Positions 42,601 to 51,481 are shown, counted from the stretch's first letter. The stretch is 64,000 nt of DNA from Catonella massiliensis (GCF_016651435.1 NZ_JAEPRJ010000001.1:2728001-2792000); one strand, 5' to 3'. The notes: a model not told the origin generated them from the sequence alone. Made by a program: numbers and translations.

Positions 42601-44437
42601 AACCAAAAACTTCCAAATGAAGTTTAAGCTAACTACTGCAAAATATTCCTCAGACCCGGGCTGGTACATAGACGATGTAGCCATTTTCAACACAGCTAAT
42701 GTGGCAGAAACATCTACCGCTAATGAGTTACAGGCCATAAACGAAAAAGCTTCAACAACCACTAATACGGCAAACGCTATAAACGAAGAAGTAGCCTACA
42801 ATGCCGGCGGTGAGTATGCCTCTGATGAAACTATTAAAAATCATGAGACTATTACACCGGTAAATATTTCAGGTGAGAAATTCACCCTGCTTGGAACAAA
42901 GTTATACGAGGCGGGTGAAGATGCCCCTGACACCTCTACCATCCCTTCTTCTGCCATCGTGAAGATACTTGAGACCAATACCTATGTAAGAAGCGAGGCA
43001 GGAAGCGGGAAGTTCTTAATAAAGCATCCTGCTGGCACTTACACAGTGGTCGCATATAACGAGAATTATAAGTCTAAGCCTGTTAAGATTACTCTTAAAG
43101 AGGGAGAGGTGCTTAAGCAGGACATCCTTATGACTTCGCTTGAGACCTATGGCTTATCCTTTGATATCAAGGATACAAACGGTAACAGCGTAAAAAGTGA
43201 TGTGAAGATTTATGAAAAGGGAAGTAATATTCCTAAGTACATCTCTTCCTCCAAATCAACTGTGATACTTACAAATATCCCTGAGGGAGAGTATAAAGTC
43301 ATCGTCCTTGCAGCAGACTATAAGACCTACGAGCAGACGATAACCATAAAGGACAATACCTCTCTTCCTACCATCGTACTTACAAAGCTTGCTACAGACG
43401 GTGAGAAGAAAGAGATAGCAAATGATGGCGGAGACTTTGCAAATGCTAGGATTCTTGCACCTCTAAAGAACGGTGCAAGCGTTGCTGTAAAATATCATTT
43501 TGACGAAGAAGTCCTCCTTAAAAAGCTTCGCATAGGACTAAAAAAGGCAACTAGCGAAAGCATAGTCGGAAAGCCATTTACCTACAGCATTTACGGAGAA
43601 AATGAAAAAGACGGCTATCCCGGAAACATTCTTCTTGGACCTGTTACGACCACTGTAGCGGCTGACAACAATTTTACCGACATAGACATCCCTGATTTAT
43701 TTGTAAAGGGCGATATCTATGTAGCCTACACTCAGGTTGGCGAAGGTGAGACAGTTCCAAGAATTGCTGTTGATGAAAGTACAAGGGGAGAAGGTAAGAT
43801 ATTTAAGCTAATAAATGGTGCCTGGTATGAAGCAGGCGAACTTGGTATGTATATGGTGAGGATAGAAACCGAGAAGGTCTCATCTGCTAAACAGCCTGAA
43901 ACCCCACCTGTCACACCTTCAACTCCACCCGCACCTTCTTACAACCCTGGTTCCTCTTACATTCCACCTGTGAGTGTAGCTCCTAGCGGGGAGACGGCAG
44001 GAGAAAATAAAGACGATAAAGCTGTAAACAAATTAAAGGAAATGGAGGATAAACTTGAAAAGCAGATTTCCATAATTGATGAAAAGTCTACTCCTCTTGG
44101 TTCTTTCGATAAGAGGCTTAAAGTTCTTGAAAAAATTGAAAAGAAGCTAAAAGTCCTTGAAAATATCGAAAAGAAGCTTAATGCCCTTGACAAAAAGGCA
44201 AAGAAGAAGGACATTAAAACCTTAATAAAGAAGGCATATAAGAAGCTTAAGATTAATCTTGGTTCATTTAAGGTTACTAAAGATACTGAACATATTAAAA
44301 TCAGTATCAAAGGACTTAAAGAAGGTAGAGACTACGAGGTATTCTTTAGGAAGATGAAGGAAAAGATAAAAATCATTATACTCGGAAAGGGCAGGTATAA
44401 GGGAAGTTATACAAAAATCGTGAAGATAAAAAAATAA
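39626..44437 (+). CDS. secreted subtilisin-like (S8) serine protease, multidomain
   Basis: A 1603-aa exported protease. The signal peptide is residues 1 to about 27 (TKALSIFLVLFLVISIFPMN then LFA before the mature start). An I9-type propeptide follows to about 140. The S8 catalytic triad is D185 in GIIDSGVNANHPEL, H221 in GHGTHVAGTI and S382 in GTSMAAPH, with N in SSGNTGE. Beyond are two jelly-roll 'choice-of-anchor' domains, starting FNDFENGADGF and YDFESGEQGW, with a fibronectin-like stretch between them. Two carboxypeptidase-regulatory-like beta domains and a proline linker (PPVTPSTPPAPSYNPG) come next. The C-terminus is a lysine-rich coiled coil with repeats of KVLEKIEKKL. The layout resembles bacillopeptidase F. 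No LPXTG is present; the basic tail may bind the wall. AAAGGAAG before ATG 39626 beats the upstream start. Confidence 0.92.
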   Translation: MKVRKSTKALSIFLVLFLVISIFPMNLFAKTDSSYLDKIEKSLQKVPASKEVEFIVTLKAEADLTKVKPEDVVDTLRDTSEKSQESLISFVERKVKDGDISEYNSFFIINSIYIKGRAELIEKIARRSDVESIRLNHTIISDKEEIVKRKSSLSEATSYVPWNLESIQADRVTKTGKNIVVGIIDSGVNANHPELQDALLPGGFKDFVEPSNTEPIDETGHGTHVAGTILGRTIGIARDAKLIVARVFNKSGEASDEGLLAAGQWILEKKPQVVNNSWGGNRDDSFYDDIVKKWKAAGIVPIFSSGNTGEYNAGGEGSIGSPASLEDSFSVGALTKEDKLAKFSLRGPSKLTAKFKPEISAPGVNILSADYKGGYVLKTGTSMAAPHVTGAVALILEANKNLSVDKVEDILKSTATPLTDDHYISSPNMGYGYGKLNVYKAVEAALGKDVDKFAAFTGQTLIPGTDNILPAIEATTPKKLYNAYDYEFEAKVSDNVGVKSVTLYYKSGVTETFTSKSFELYSGNKKSGTYTVTIHPSDLPVGNASYYIEAVDYSGNKYKTDTISATVETGIKPGYFNDFENGADGFVFGGKTPMWEVGVPTYGPTSAPSGKNVVGTRLKGKYDGLINSLLISPPIDLSDVRDDVELSFKDWSELDNYMGGFEDTAEVWIGEINENDSSVDKISYPKEPALINRYSKRTWEERHIDLSPYKGKKIVVMFALRWSGYSERKAAGYYIDDFKLEALSGKAPLPPSKGLSAENFVGSGKVRVNFEKINDPAITKYALYRSKTIDGKYEKVKEQKLSAYASHIEDIPLPQEGSYYYKVASIKGSVESALSEAVSVTFTKGDKFKFYDFESGEQGWTSPSEAKWERGETSDDYSDGPTTYSSKTKNPNSPNVFMTGLNKNALGGKTYELVSPVIDLSGLTKANLYYQNWYNFSSDTSDTYEIWFKNAEGTWDKVFSLNENMDNLNINGHKRSRYSWVIDGIAIDSKYLTKNFQMKFKLTTAKYSSDPGWYIDDVAIFNTANVAETSTANELQAINEKASTTTNTANAINEEVAYNAGGEYASDETIKNHETITPVNISGEKFTLLGTKLYEAGEDAPDTSTIPSSAIVKILETNTYVRSEAGSGKFLIKHPAGTYTVVAYNENYKSKPVKITLKEGEVLKQDILMTSLETYGLSFDIKDTNGNSVKSDVKIYEKGSNIPKYISSSKSTVILTNIPEGEYKVIVLAADYKTYEQTITIKDNTSLPTIVLTKLATDGEKKEIANDGGDFANARILAPLKNGASVAVKYHFDEEVLLKKLRIGLKKATSESIVGKPFTYSIYGENEKDGYPGNILLGPVTTTVAADNNFTDIDIPDLFVKGDIYVAYTQVGEGETVPRIAVDESTRGEGKIFKLINGAWYEAGELGMYMVRIETEKVSSAKQPETPPVTPSTPPAPSYNPGSSYIPPVSVAPSGETAGENKDDKAVNKLKEMEDKLEKQISIIDEKSTPLGSFDKRLKVLEKIEKKLKVLENIEKKLNALDKKAKKKDIKTLIKKAYKKLKINLGSFKVTKDTEHIKISIKGLKEGRDYEVFFRKMKEKIKIIILGKGRYKGSYTKIVKIKK

Positions 44438-44500
44438 TGTTCCTAATTTCACTAAGCGTATTTTCATGCAGAATATGTGAAATTAACTGCCAAGCAGAAG

Positions 44501-44541
44501 AACAGGGGCTAACGGTCAATCGTCTAGCCCCTGTTTTTTTC
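44501..44541 (+). terminator. intrinsic terminator of the protease gene
   Basis: AACAGGGGCTA pairs with TAGCCCCTG (a 9-10-bp GC-rich stem) around an 11-base loop and is followed by a run of eight T. It lies 64 bases past the stop codon. Confidence 0.9.
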
Positions 44542-44625
44542 ATTGAAAACTTCTTAATGATAATTTTTTAGTGATACTATCTGCCTTTACAGCACCTCTT
44601 GTTTAGCGTGTGCACGTATTTTAGC

Positions 44626-47121
44626 CTATTCTACATATTCATTAGACTGCAGCACACATCTTACAAGTCTTGATACACAGGCCTCAAGGTCTGCCTTTTT
44701 AAGACTTCCTGAGGCAAGTTCTGTGGAAAGATTTACCTGGTCATTTTCACAGCCCGGCATAACCACATCATTTCCCGCCCTCATACAGCCCGCTGCCGTA
44801 CAATCAGGTCCATTGTGGGTGGTAGCCCAGTCTGTCATTATCATTCCCTTAAAGCCAAATTCATTTCTGGCAGCATTGGTACAAAGGTCGTAGTTGTTGG
44901 CAGCGTGGATACCATTAATCTTGTTGTAGGATGTCATAATAGCCATAGGCTGTGCCTCTTTGATAGCGATTTCAAAGCCCTTTAAGTAAATTTCTCGAAG
45001 AGCCCTTTCTGAAAGTATGCTGTCACAGCCCATACGGTTATCTTCATTGTTGTTGCAGGCAAAGTGCTTTATGGTAGTTCCGCAGCCCTTTACAGACTGC
45101 ACTCCCTCTGTCATGGCAGCAGCTATCTTACCGGTAATGAACGGATCTTCTGAATAATACTCAAAGTTTCTGCCACAAAGCGGATTCCTCTGGATATTCA
45201 TGCCCGGTGCAAGCCAAAGAGTTACTCCAAGCTCAACCATTTCTTTTGCTACATGGCACCCAACCTTTTTCACAACCTCTTCATCCCAAGTCTGTGCTAG
45301 TACAGTGCCCACCGGAAATGCAGTACAGTTCTGGAAATAACGCTCTCCTTCCGTTTTGTCCACATCAGGTACAAGCAGGCCTCCCTCGAGGCTGAACATA
45401 AATGAAATAGGAACCATTTTCCCGTCACGCACAAAATAATACCTGTTAAGTCTAAGTCCCGCAGGGCCGTCAGCCAGCACAATTCCTGCTATACCCTTAT
45501 CCTCTGCGCAGAATGAAGTTTCTGCGGCTGAGCCCGGAACACTGATTCCTGCCGCACCAAGGGCTGATTCTTCCTGTGCCCTTCCCGGATCTCCTGTAGC
45601 AAGCCTTCTTAGCTGTTCTTCAGTAAGAGATTTGACTATTTCCATCTCCTTTACTGCCGCAAGCTCTTCATTGCTAAGATATTTTATCTCTTTTACTGCT
45701 ATGCTTTCAGCCTTTATGCTAACTACAGGCAGAGTGCCTGCTAATCGCTTTATTTCTGTCCTTCTTCCCTCTACAAGCTTAAGGTCAGCCTTATACTCTT
45801 CTACAGGCTTTTCAGGCTTACATATATGCATTGTCTTCTCGGTGATTACATCCTTATCAAGCTCCATAAGTGCCTGGGGAGCCGAGTCAGTGAGAGAATT
45901 ACCCACGTAGAAAGCGTATAATCCCTTTTCTAAGCACCAGCCTGACTCATTCTCGCTGTAAGAAGTAAGCCTTTCAAACGGTACATCCAGTGAGAGGCAT
46001 ATTTCCTCGCCCGGAGAGAGCAGCTTCGTCTTCTTAAATGCAACCAGCCTTCTTCTTTCTTTCGCAAGTTTTTCATCCGGGCAGGCTGCATAGACCTGAA
46101 TTACCTCACGCCCCGCTACCTTGCCTGTATTTTTAACATTTACATCAAGTATAACTCCTCTTCCCTTATCTTCCTGAATACCCTTGAATTCAAGGGAAAA
46201 TTCGGTATAAGAAAGTCCAAAACCATAACCATAGCGTACAGGTATGTCAAAGCTGTCAAAATACCTGTAGCCTACATATATTCCCTCGTTATAATATTCT
46301 TCATTTACATTTCCGTTATTATGCGAAAACTCGGCCGCATTAGGATAGTCCTCATACTTATAGGCCCAGGTTGCAGTAAGCTTTCCCGATGGATTAACAG
46401 CGCCTGATACTATGTCAGCAAGTGCATTGCCTCCCTCCATGCCTGCCTGTCCGAGGTTTATGATTCCGTATATATTAGGATGTTTATCAAGAGGGGATAC
46501 ATCCATGACTCTTCCCGCATTTAGCACAACCACTACCTTCTCATACAGGCCACAGATGGCAGAGATTTCTTTTTCCTCTGCATCCGTAAGCTGGAAATCA
46601 CCCTTCTTATTGTGGCGGTCCGCACCTTCTCCAGCTATACGGCTGATAACATAGATAGCGGTATCAGTGTCTGTCTTTGTAATCTCCTGCTTGTTTTCAG
46701 GTAGTGTAAATGGATTGGTTGAGTAAATGATGAAAAATTCTGCTCCGCCTTTACCTTCGCATTTCTTAAGAATGTCATCTCTCCAGTCTTCTCTTGCCTT
46801 ATTGTAGAGCTTAACACTATCTCTTACCTGCTCTTCATTGGTGATGATGAAGCCTGCATTCTTAAGGCCTTCAAACACACTAACGCTCTGCCTTTCATTG
46901 ACATCACCTGAACCTGTGCCTCCCTTAAATGTATTGGCGGCACCTATGCCATAGAGTGCAATCTTACTGCCTTTTTCAATCGGCAGAACATTATTCTCAT
47001 TTTTAAGAAGCACAATGCCTGCTGCAGCTGCCTCCCTCGCAATCTCCATCCCAAGCTTCTCACGCTCAGAAACGGCTGTGTCTGTGGTTCCTGTAAAGGT
47101 TCTTTTTTTGATTTTTCTCAT
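44626..47121 (-). CDS. glycoside hydrolase family 3 with reversed domain order
   Basis: An 831-aa cytoplasmic glycosidase (no signal peptide), probably a beta-glucosidase. The domains are permuted compared with most GH3 enzymes. The GH3 C-terminal (alpha/beta)6 domain comes first (EAAAAGIVLLKNENNVLPIE near residue 33, GTGSGDVNERQSVSVFEGL near 68). A fibronectin-like domain lies at about 300-420 and the catalytic barrel is last: LAPGMNIQRNPLCGRNFEYY near 640, IKHFACNNNED near 690, and the nucleophile aspartate in MIMTDWA at about 764. Reversed order is known from Butyrivibrio and Ruminococcus enzymes. GGAGG five bases before the ATG fixes the start. It stands alone, preceded by a copy of the repeat at 47169-47211. 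Confidence 0.93.
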   Translation of the reverse strand: MRKIKKRTFTGTTDTAVSEREKLGMEIAREAAAAGIVLLKNENNVLPIEKGSKIALYGIGAANTFKGGTGSGDVNERQSVSVFEGLKNAGFIITNEEQVRDSVKLYNKAREDWRDDILKKCEGKGGAEFFIIYSTNPFTLPENKQEITKTDTDTAIYVISRIAGEGADRHNKKGDFQLTDAEEKEISAICGLYEKVVVVLNAGRVMDVSPLDKHPNIYGIINLGQAGMEGGNALADIVSGAVNPSGKLTATWAYKYEDYPNAAEFSHNNGNVNEEYYNEGIYVGYRYFDSFDIPVRYGYGFGLSYTEFSLEFKGIQEDKGRGVILDVNVKNTGKVAGREVIQVYAACPDEKLAKERRRLVAFKKTKLLSPGEEICLSLDVPFERLTSYSENESGWCLEKGLYAFYVGNSLTDSAPQALMELDKDVITEKTMHICKPEKPVEEYKADLKLVEGRRTEIKRLAGTLPVVSIKAESIAVKEIKYLSNEELAAVKEMEIVKSLTEEQLRRLATGDPGRAQEESALGAAGISVPGSAAETSFCAEDKGIAGIVLADGPAGLRLNRYYFVRDGKMVPISFMFSLEGGLLVPDVDKTEGERYFQNCTAFPVGTVLAQTWDEEVVKKVGCHVAKEMVELGVTLWLAPGMNIQRNPLCGRNFEYYSEDPFITGKIAAAMTEGVQSVKGCGTTIKHFACNNNEDNRMGCDSILSERALREIYLKGFEIAIKEAQPMAIMTSYNKINGIHAANNYDLCTNAARNEFGFKGMIMTDWATTHNGPDCTAAGCMRAGNDVVMPGCENDQVNLSTELASGSLKKADLEACVSRLVRCVLQSNEYVE

Positions 47122-47168
47122 AGTGGCCTCCTGTGACTTACATTAGTTGATTTTATTAATATTCATTG

Positions 47169-47211
47169 TACGTTTTCCAATGATTTTTAGGGTATAAAAT
47201 GACACTTTTCC
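47169..47211 (-). repeat. promoter-proximal repeat, copy 1 (diverged)
   Basis: TACGTTTTCCAAT and GACACTTTTCC at the two ends match the copies at 51956-51998 and 53428-53470; the middle has drifted. On the minus strand it supplies TTGGAA, with AATAAA 17 bases later, a plausible promoter for the GH3 gene whose ATG is 48 bases downstream. Confidence 0.5.
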
Positions 47212-47256
47212 AGTACTTATCCAATTATATATGACAATATTCTGAATCAAACTACA

Positions 47257-48195
47257 TTAAATTTTGTTAGCTTTGTATTTTTCCAGTTGCTCGTTGTATC
47301 GGCAACCTCTTTTATACCCTTCACATCCCCAAAACCAGCTATATCCTTGTCGTAAAGTAAGCGTTTCACCGCACATAGGGCACTTTCTTTTAAATCTAAA
47401 CCTATCATCTGTCTCTTGTTTAATATCCCTTGTATACATTTCAATAATAGAATGCATTTTACCCACTTGAAAATAATAATTTTCTGCATCCATTTTTGCA
47501 TTTTTATTAAGCTTAGCACCTTTAGGAATTATCCTCTTTTGTCTAACCATTTTTACTAATTCAGAATAATATATAAATCCAGGGAAGTCGTATTCCCAGT
47601 CTTTATTACATATAGTTTCAATCAGTAATCTCTTAATTTCTGATTGAATATCATCTTCTCTCTGCAGCAATAATCCACTATCTCTCATAATCATTTCACC
47701 ATCTGGGTTAAATCTAACTAAAACAGTGTAATCATATTTAGAGTTTCCATTTCCCAAATTAGGTATATACTCTCCATTATTATTCCAATCCTTAGTCTCA
47801 AGGAGCAAAAGGTTTCCATATTTTTTTGTGGACTTAACCGAAATTATTTTCCCTTGGCACTCAAAATCAAAAGAATCCCATATTCCTAATTTATGTTTCC
47901 TCAAGTCCGGAGCATTGACTTGTATATTTTTGTTTTCAAGAAAACGATATAATGCAAATTCAGCCATTTTACCTTGAAAAGTATTTATAAAAATTTGTCC
48001 TTTTGTTCGATGAACTGATCCTCCACTCCTTGAATTTCGTTGTTTACCTATATTGCCATAAGACATGTCATATGCAAAGTCAAAACACTTGTTTTTATCG
48101 TTATCTGTTATTTTGTCATATGCCTTAAAGTTTTTCGTATATTGAACAAAATAATTATTCCCCTCTATTTTTAAGTCCCCTGCATCATAATCCAT
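47257..48195 (-). CDS. putative restriction endonuclease with C-terminal zinc ribbon
   Basis: A 312-aa soluble protein encoded next to a cytosine methyltransferase. DSFDFECQGKIISVKSTKKY near residue 105 has the D...IxVKS pattern of PD-(D/E)xK nucleases. The C-terminus CPMCGETLTLRQGYSWFWGC and the following CRYNEQL form a zinc ribbon like those of topoisomerase I tails, which bind DNA. No family name is certain. The first in-frame ATG (48210) contains the ribosome site of the second, so MDYDAGDLKI at 48195 is the start, with GGAGG eight bases before. It begins 14 bases after the methyltransferase stop and is probably cotranscribed. Confidence 0.7.
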   Translation of the reverse strand: MDYDAGDLKIEGNNYFVQYTKNFKAYDKITDNDKNKCFDFAYDMSYGNIGKQRNSRSGGSVHRTKGQIFINTFQGKMAEFALYRFLENKNIQVNAPDLRKHKLGIWDSFDFECQGKIISVKSTKKYGNLLLLETKDWNNNGEYIPNLGNGNSKYDYTVLVRFNPDGEMIMRDSGLLLQREDDIQSEIKRLLIETICNKDWEYDFPGFIYYSELVKMVRQKRIIPKGAKLNKNAKMDAENYYFQVGKMHSIIEMYTRDIKQETDDRFRFKRKCPMCGETLTLRQGYSWFWGCEGYKRGCRYNEQLEKYKANKI

Positions 48196-48209
48196 GGTTT
48201 TATCCTCCA

Positions 48210-49190
48210 TTATGCTTTAACATAACTACATTTCGCCATTTCATCCGCTATTCTCTTTATCACTGAAACACAGACTGAATTTCCTGCCTGCTTATACAGT
48301 CTAGCATCACTCATATCTTCAGGTAACTTGAACTCTATAGGAAAACCTTGAGCATTGAAACATTCTCTAGGAGTCATTTTTCTGATTCCAAATTTGGTCT
48401 TTACTAAGCAAACATTATGTCCACCTTCGCCTTGGTTAGCAGTTAAAGTAGGAACCACGCCTGACTGATTTTTCCTGACATATTTTCGTCTCCACTGATA
48501 AATTGCAGGATTACTCGAATCATCGTCCTTCATCGCTTCTGCCAATGCATCATAGATTTCCCCTTTATACTTGCCCGGCGTATAATAATACTTCTCATCC
48601 ACCTTCATCTCAAAATCAATGATATCTTTAACTGTGCTTGTACGCCTGATTGATAGCGGCCACCTGAATTTGTCATAATCAGGTTCATCTCTAAAAGCCA
48701 CTATGTAAATGCGCTCTCTGTTCTGGGCAATATTTCCATAATTCATAGCATTTAATACTTGATATGTATACTTATACCCTAATATATCAAGCTGTTCACA
48801 TATCACTCTAAATGTATTTCCATTATCATGCCCAACTAAATTTTTGACATTTTCAAAGAAAGCAAACCTTGGCTTTTTATCCTCTAATATTCTTGTTAAT
48901 TCGAAGAATAATTCTCCTCTTCCCTTCTCATCTTCAAATCCTTTGCGGTATCCTGCTATTGAGAAAGCCTGACAAGGAAAGCCTGCAAGCATTATATCAA
49001 AGTCCGGAATTTCTTCGCTTTTAACCTCATGAATATCCCTGACATCTACTTTAATATCAAAATTTAGCTCAAATGTTTTAGCCGGATACGGATCAATTTC
49101 ATTCGCATATATAGTCTTAAATGCGCCAGTACTCTCAAATCCATAGTCGATTCCGCCTACACCCGCAAAAAAAGAAGCACACCTAAACAT
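48210..49190 (-). CDS. DNA (cytosine-5-)-methyltransferase
   Basis: A 326-aa C5-cytosine methyltransferase. Motif I is SFFAGVGGIDYGFES near residue 6 (S-adenosylmethionine), motif IV GFPCQAFSIAGYRKG near 71 with the catalytic cysteine, and motif VI FFENVKNLVGH near 111. Motif VIII is AQNRERIYIVAF near 155, motif IX lies in the RKMTPRECFNAQGFP region and motif X is YKQAGNSVCVSVIKRIA at the end. The target-recognition region lies at about 180-265. It is the modification part of a restriction locus that also holds Vsr and candidate nucleases. AAGGAG seven bases before ATG is good. A GC-only palindrome lies 45 bases upstream. Confidence 0.95.
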   Translation of the reverse strand: MFRCASFFAGVGGIDYGFESTGAFKTIYANEIDPYPAKTFELNFDIKVDVRDIHEVKSEEIPDFDIMLAGFPCQAFSIAGYRKGFEDEKGRGELFFELTRILEDKKPRFAFFENVKNLVGHDNGNTFRVICEQLDILGYKYTYQVLNAMNYGNIAQNRERIYIVAFRDEPDYDKFRWPLSIRRTSTVKDIIDFEMKVDEKYYYTPGKYKGEIYDALAEAMKDDDSSNPAIYQWRRKYVRKNQSGVVPTLTANQGEGGHNVCLVKTKFGIRKMTPRECFNAQGFPIEFKLPEDMSDARLYKQAGNSVCVSVIKRIADEMAKCSYVKA

Positions 49191-49234
49191 ATATTAACTC
49201 CTTATATCTTAGTAAACATACTTTTATTCAAATC

Positions 49235-49246
49235 GCGGCGCGCCGC
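49235..49246. promoter_or_regulatory. 12-bp GC-only palindrome upstream of the methyltransferase gene
   Basis: GCGGCGCGCCGC, a perfect palindrome, is embedded in AT-rich DNA 45 bases before the methyltransferase ATG. In some restriction systems the promoter carries the system's own recognition site, and methylation there controls expression; this site could play that part or bind a regulator. Confidence 0.4.
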
Positions 49247-49309
49247 AATTCTTATTAAAGCATAAAATGAAGTGATAGTAAAGGAAAATATAAAATTTTA
49301 TATTTTCTT

Positions 49310-50932
49310 TTACTTTCTTGGTATAAAACCAGTTGGCGGATTATCCTCATCTATCCAAATAAACTCCACATGAATATCATTAGATCCTTTATATTTTGTA
49401 AATCTTAAGCCATTAATATTTAATTCGATGAGTCTTTTAGATGTCAATGGCTCATATTCCTTCAACTGGAATATTCCTCTAAGAATCCACTCCCCTAAAT
49501 ACGATTGTTTCTCTACTGACTCTATTGCTTTTCCATTATCTTGTGTAATATACGCAGGCAGTACATCTCCCGATGGTTCAAATACCAGATTGAACCTCCT
49601 CTTCTCCTTTGGCAATTCAAGCTTATTAGTTCCTGTCTTTAGTCTTCCGAACCCAGGACCAAAAAAATCAGGATGTTCTTTATGAAACTTTGCTGAGTCT
49701 GGTATTGGAATGTACATTTCATCCATTGGACGATATAACAATTTGTATGCGTGTCTTTTAAGCTCAGGTGTCCCCGATTTCGTTAATAGTTCAGACAAGT
49801 AACTTCTAAGTACCACCTTTTGTTCTTTTTCATCCGAAGATGTGGCTGAGTCCAACAAATACTCACTCATTCCAGCCTTAAGTTTATTAAGGAGCTTGTT
49901 GTCTACTTGTTCTATATTTTCATCGCATATCTTGTCAATCCTCTGTTTCCTTTGTTCTTTCCCAATCTTTGAGCCTGTACCAAAAAAACTGTTAAATCCG
50001 GAGAACATTTCCACTTCCTTATTTTTATTCCAAATAGTCCAGCAATAAGTTTCTTCTACTATCCTATCACTATAATTCTCAGCATTTATCGAATCATTAT
50101 CCTCTTCGTTAACCTTGGCACCACTTTGTCTAGGATATACCATATCTGCAATTTTTTCAAAAATATCATGTGCATCATCAGCGTACTTTACATCCCATTC
50201 ATCACAAACTATATCTTTATTTTTAAAGTTCATATGTAACTGGCTGTCTGCGGATGTATACTTATATACATGATTTCCATCGCTAAACAAAAAATTCGTT
50301 GGATTGTTAGGGCTTGTACAGCCAATAATAGATAATTTTTCAATATCTATCTTATCGTATGATGTCTCTCCTACGTAGATTTTTGCTTTTTCATTTTTAC
50401 TTGATGGCATCAAAACATGATAAACCGAACACAAGTCTTCATCACCAGCCTCTACCTTAAATCCCCTTGTATTGGCACAGGACGACTCAATCCTCGCATT
50501 ACGCAGTTCTGCTATACCTTTAGCTAATTTCAGGTATAAATCTTTGTTCAAAGAGTTTATTACTTGCTTATCAGTTACTCCATTTGCATTAGTTTTTATT
50601 TCATCAATAATTTCAGCCCAATCGTCATGCTTTGCTTTAAACTGAGCAACTTTCTGATCCCCTGACGCTATCCCAAAGGTTTTTATTCCTACAAGATATT
50701 TTACACCATTATGCTCTAACGAAACGTCATAAGAAGTATTGCCTATATCTTCCGCATAAGCCTTAAATGATTTCTGAAAAGCTGTTTCCTGAAATTTTGA
50801 ATTTATTATAGGAACTAATTCTGTATTATCGTTTTCACTTGATTTTTGCGCAAACATCTCCGTTAGGCTTGCAAATGCCAGTATCAATCTCTTATATGCG
50901 TCTTTCTGAACACTTGGCAAATCATTCCACAT
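49310..50932 (-). CDS. putative type II restriction endonuclease subunit
   Basis: A 540-aa soluble protein between Vsr and the methyltransferase. TSYDVSLEHNGVKYLVGIKT near residue 68 fits a PD-(D/E)xK-like core (D then G-I-K), and GIASGDQKVAQFKAKHDDW follows. The C-terminal 120 residues (AYITQDNGKAIESVEKQSYL ... GLRFTKYKGSNDIHVEFIWI) recall the B3-like DNA-recognition domains of restriction enzymes such as NgoFVII. Neither match is strong. It may be the main nuclease of this locus or an accessory specificity protein. GAGGT before the ATG is good. The gap of 119 bases to the methyltransferase holds the GC palindrome. Confidence 0.65.
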   Translation of the reverse strand: MWNDLPSVQKDAYKRLILAFASLTEMFAQKSSENDNTELVPIINSKFQETAFQKSFKAYAEDIGNTSYDVSLEHNGVKYLVGIKTFGIASGDQKVAQFKAKHDDWAEIIDEIKTNANGVTDKQVINSLNKDLYLKLAKGIAELRNARIESSCANTRGFKVEAGDEDLCSVYHVLMPSSKNEKAKIYVGETSYDKIDIEKLSIIGCTSPNNPTNFLFSDGNHVYKYTSADSQLHMNFKNKDIVCDEWDVKYADDAHDIFEKIADMVYPRQSGAKVNEEDNDSINAENYSDRIVEETYCWTIWNKNKEVEMFSGFNSFFGTGSKIGKEQRKQRIDKICDENIEQVDNKLLNKLKAGMSEYLLDSATSSDEKEQKVVLRSYLSELLTKSGTPELKRHAYKLLYRPMDEMYIPIPDSAKFHKEHPDFFGPGFGRLKTGTNKLELPKEKRRFNLVFEPSGDVLPAYITQDNGKAIESVEKQSYLGEWILRGIFQLKEYEPLTSKRLIELNINGLRFTKYKGSNDIHVEFIWIDEDNPPTGFIPRK

Positions 50933-50992
50933 AAGTTATACCTCACTTTATCATATATTCATTAGCACTAATTAACCGTTTATAAATTTCTA

Positions 50993-51433
50993 TTAGTCAT
51001 CTGAATAATTAGTATTATTATCCCAAATCAGTTCTTTAATGGCTTTAACACATCCATCAATATCCTTATTTATTTCTTTACCCCAAAATCTAATTACAGT
51101 CCATCCCATGGAGAATAACCGTTCATTTATCTCTCTATCTCTAGCTCTGTTCCTTCTGATTTTTCTAATCCAGTAATCACTATGTTCTCCATTGGCAAGT
51201 CTTTGCTCTAGCAGTTCCCAGTCCTTACCATGAAAGAATTCACTATCACAAAAAACAGCAATTTTGTACTTTGTGATGGCTATATCCGGTTTCCCTGGAA
51301 GCTTTCTGTAGTTTTTATAGTAGTGAATACCGCAGTTATGCAGCGCCTTACATAGCTTTAGCTCTATGCTAGTATCTTTTGATTTTATATGTTGCATATT
51401 CCTTTTTCTTTGTTCTTTATTTAGATTATCCAT
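50993..51433 (-). CDS. vsr: very short patch repair (Vsr) endonuclease
   Basis: A 146-aa DNA mismatch endonuclease. It nicks beside T:G mismatches that arise when 5-methylcytosine deaminates, and so accompanies C5-cytosine methyltransferases. Typical sequence runs from the N-terminus (RKRNMQHIKSKDTSIELKLC), through LPGKPDIAITKYKIAVFCDS near residue 44 with the catalytic aspartate, and GCFFHG-like EFFHGKDWE, to WIRKIRRNRARDREINERL and VIRFWGKEI. Length is normal. The ribosome site is weak. It lies between the HpaII-like remnant and the 540-aa protein in the same operon. Confidence 0.95.
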   Translation of the reverse strand: MDNLNKEQRKRNMQHIKSKDTSIELKLCKALHNCGIHYYKNYRKLPGKPDIAITKYKIAVFCDSEFFHGKDWELLEQRLANGEHSDYWIRKIRRNRARDREINERLFSMGWTVIRFWGKEINKDIDGCVKAIKELIWDNNTNYSDD

Positions 51434-51481
51434 AACGAATTAAGCCTCTTACTTACATTTTTACCGTTAAAACTGAAGCTC

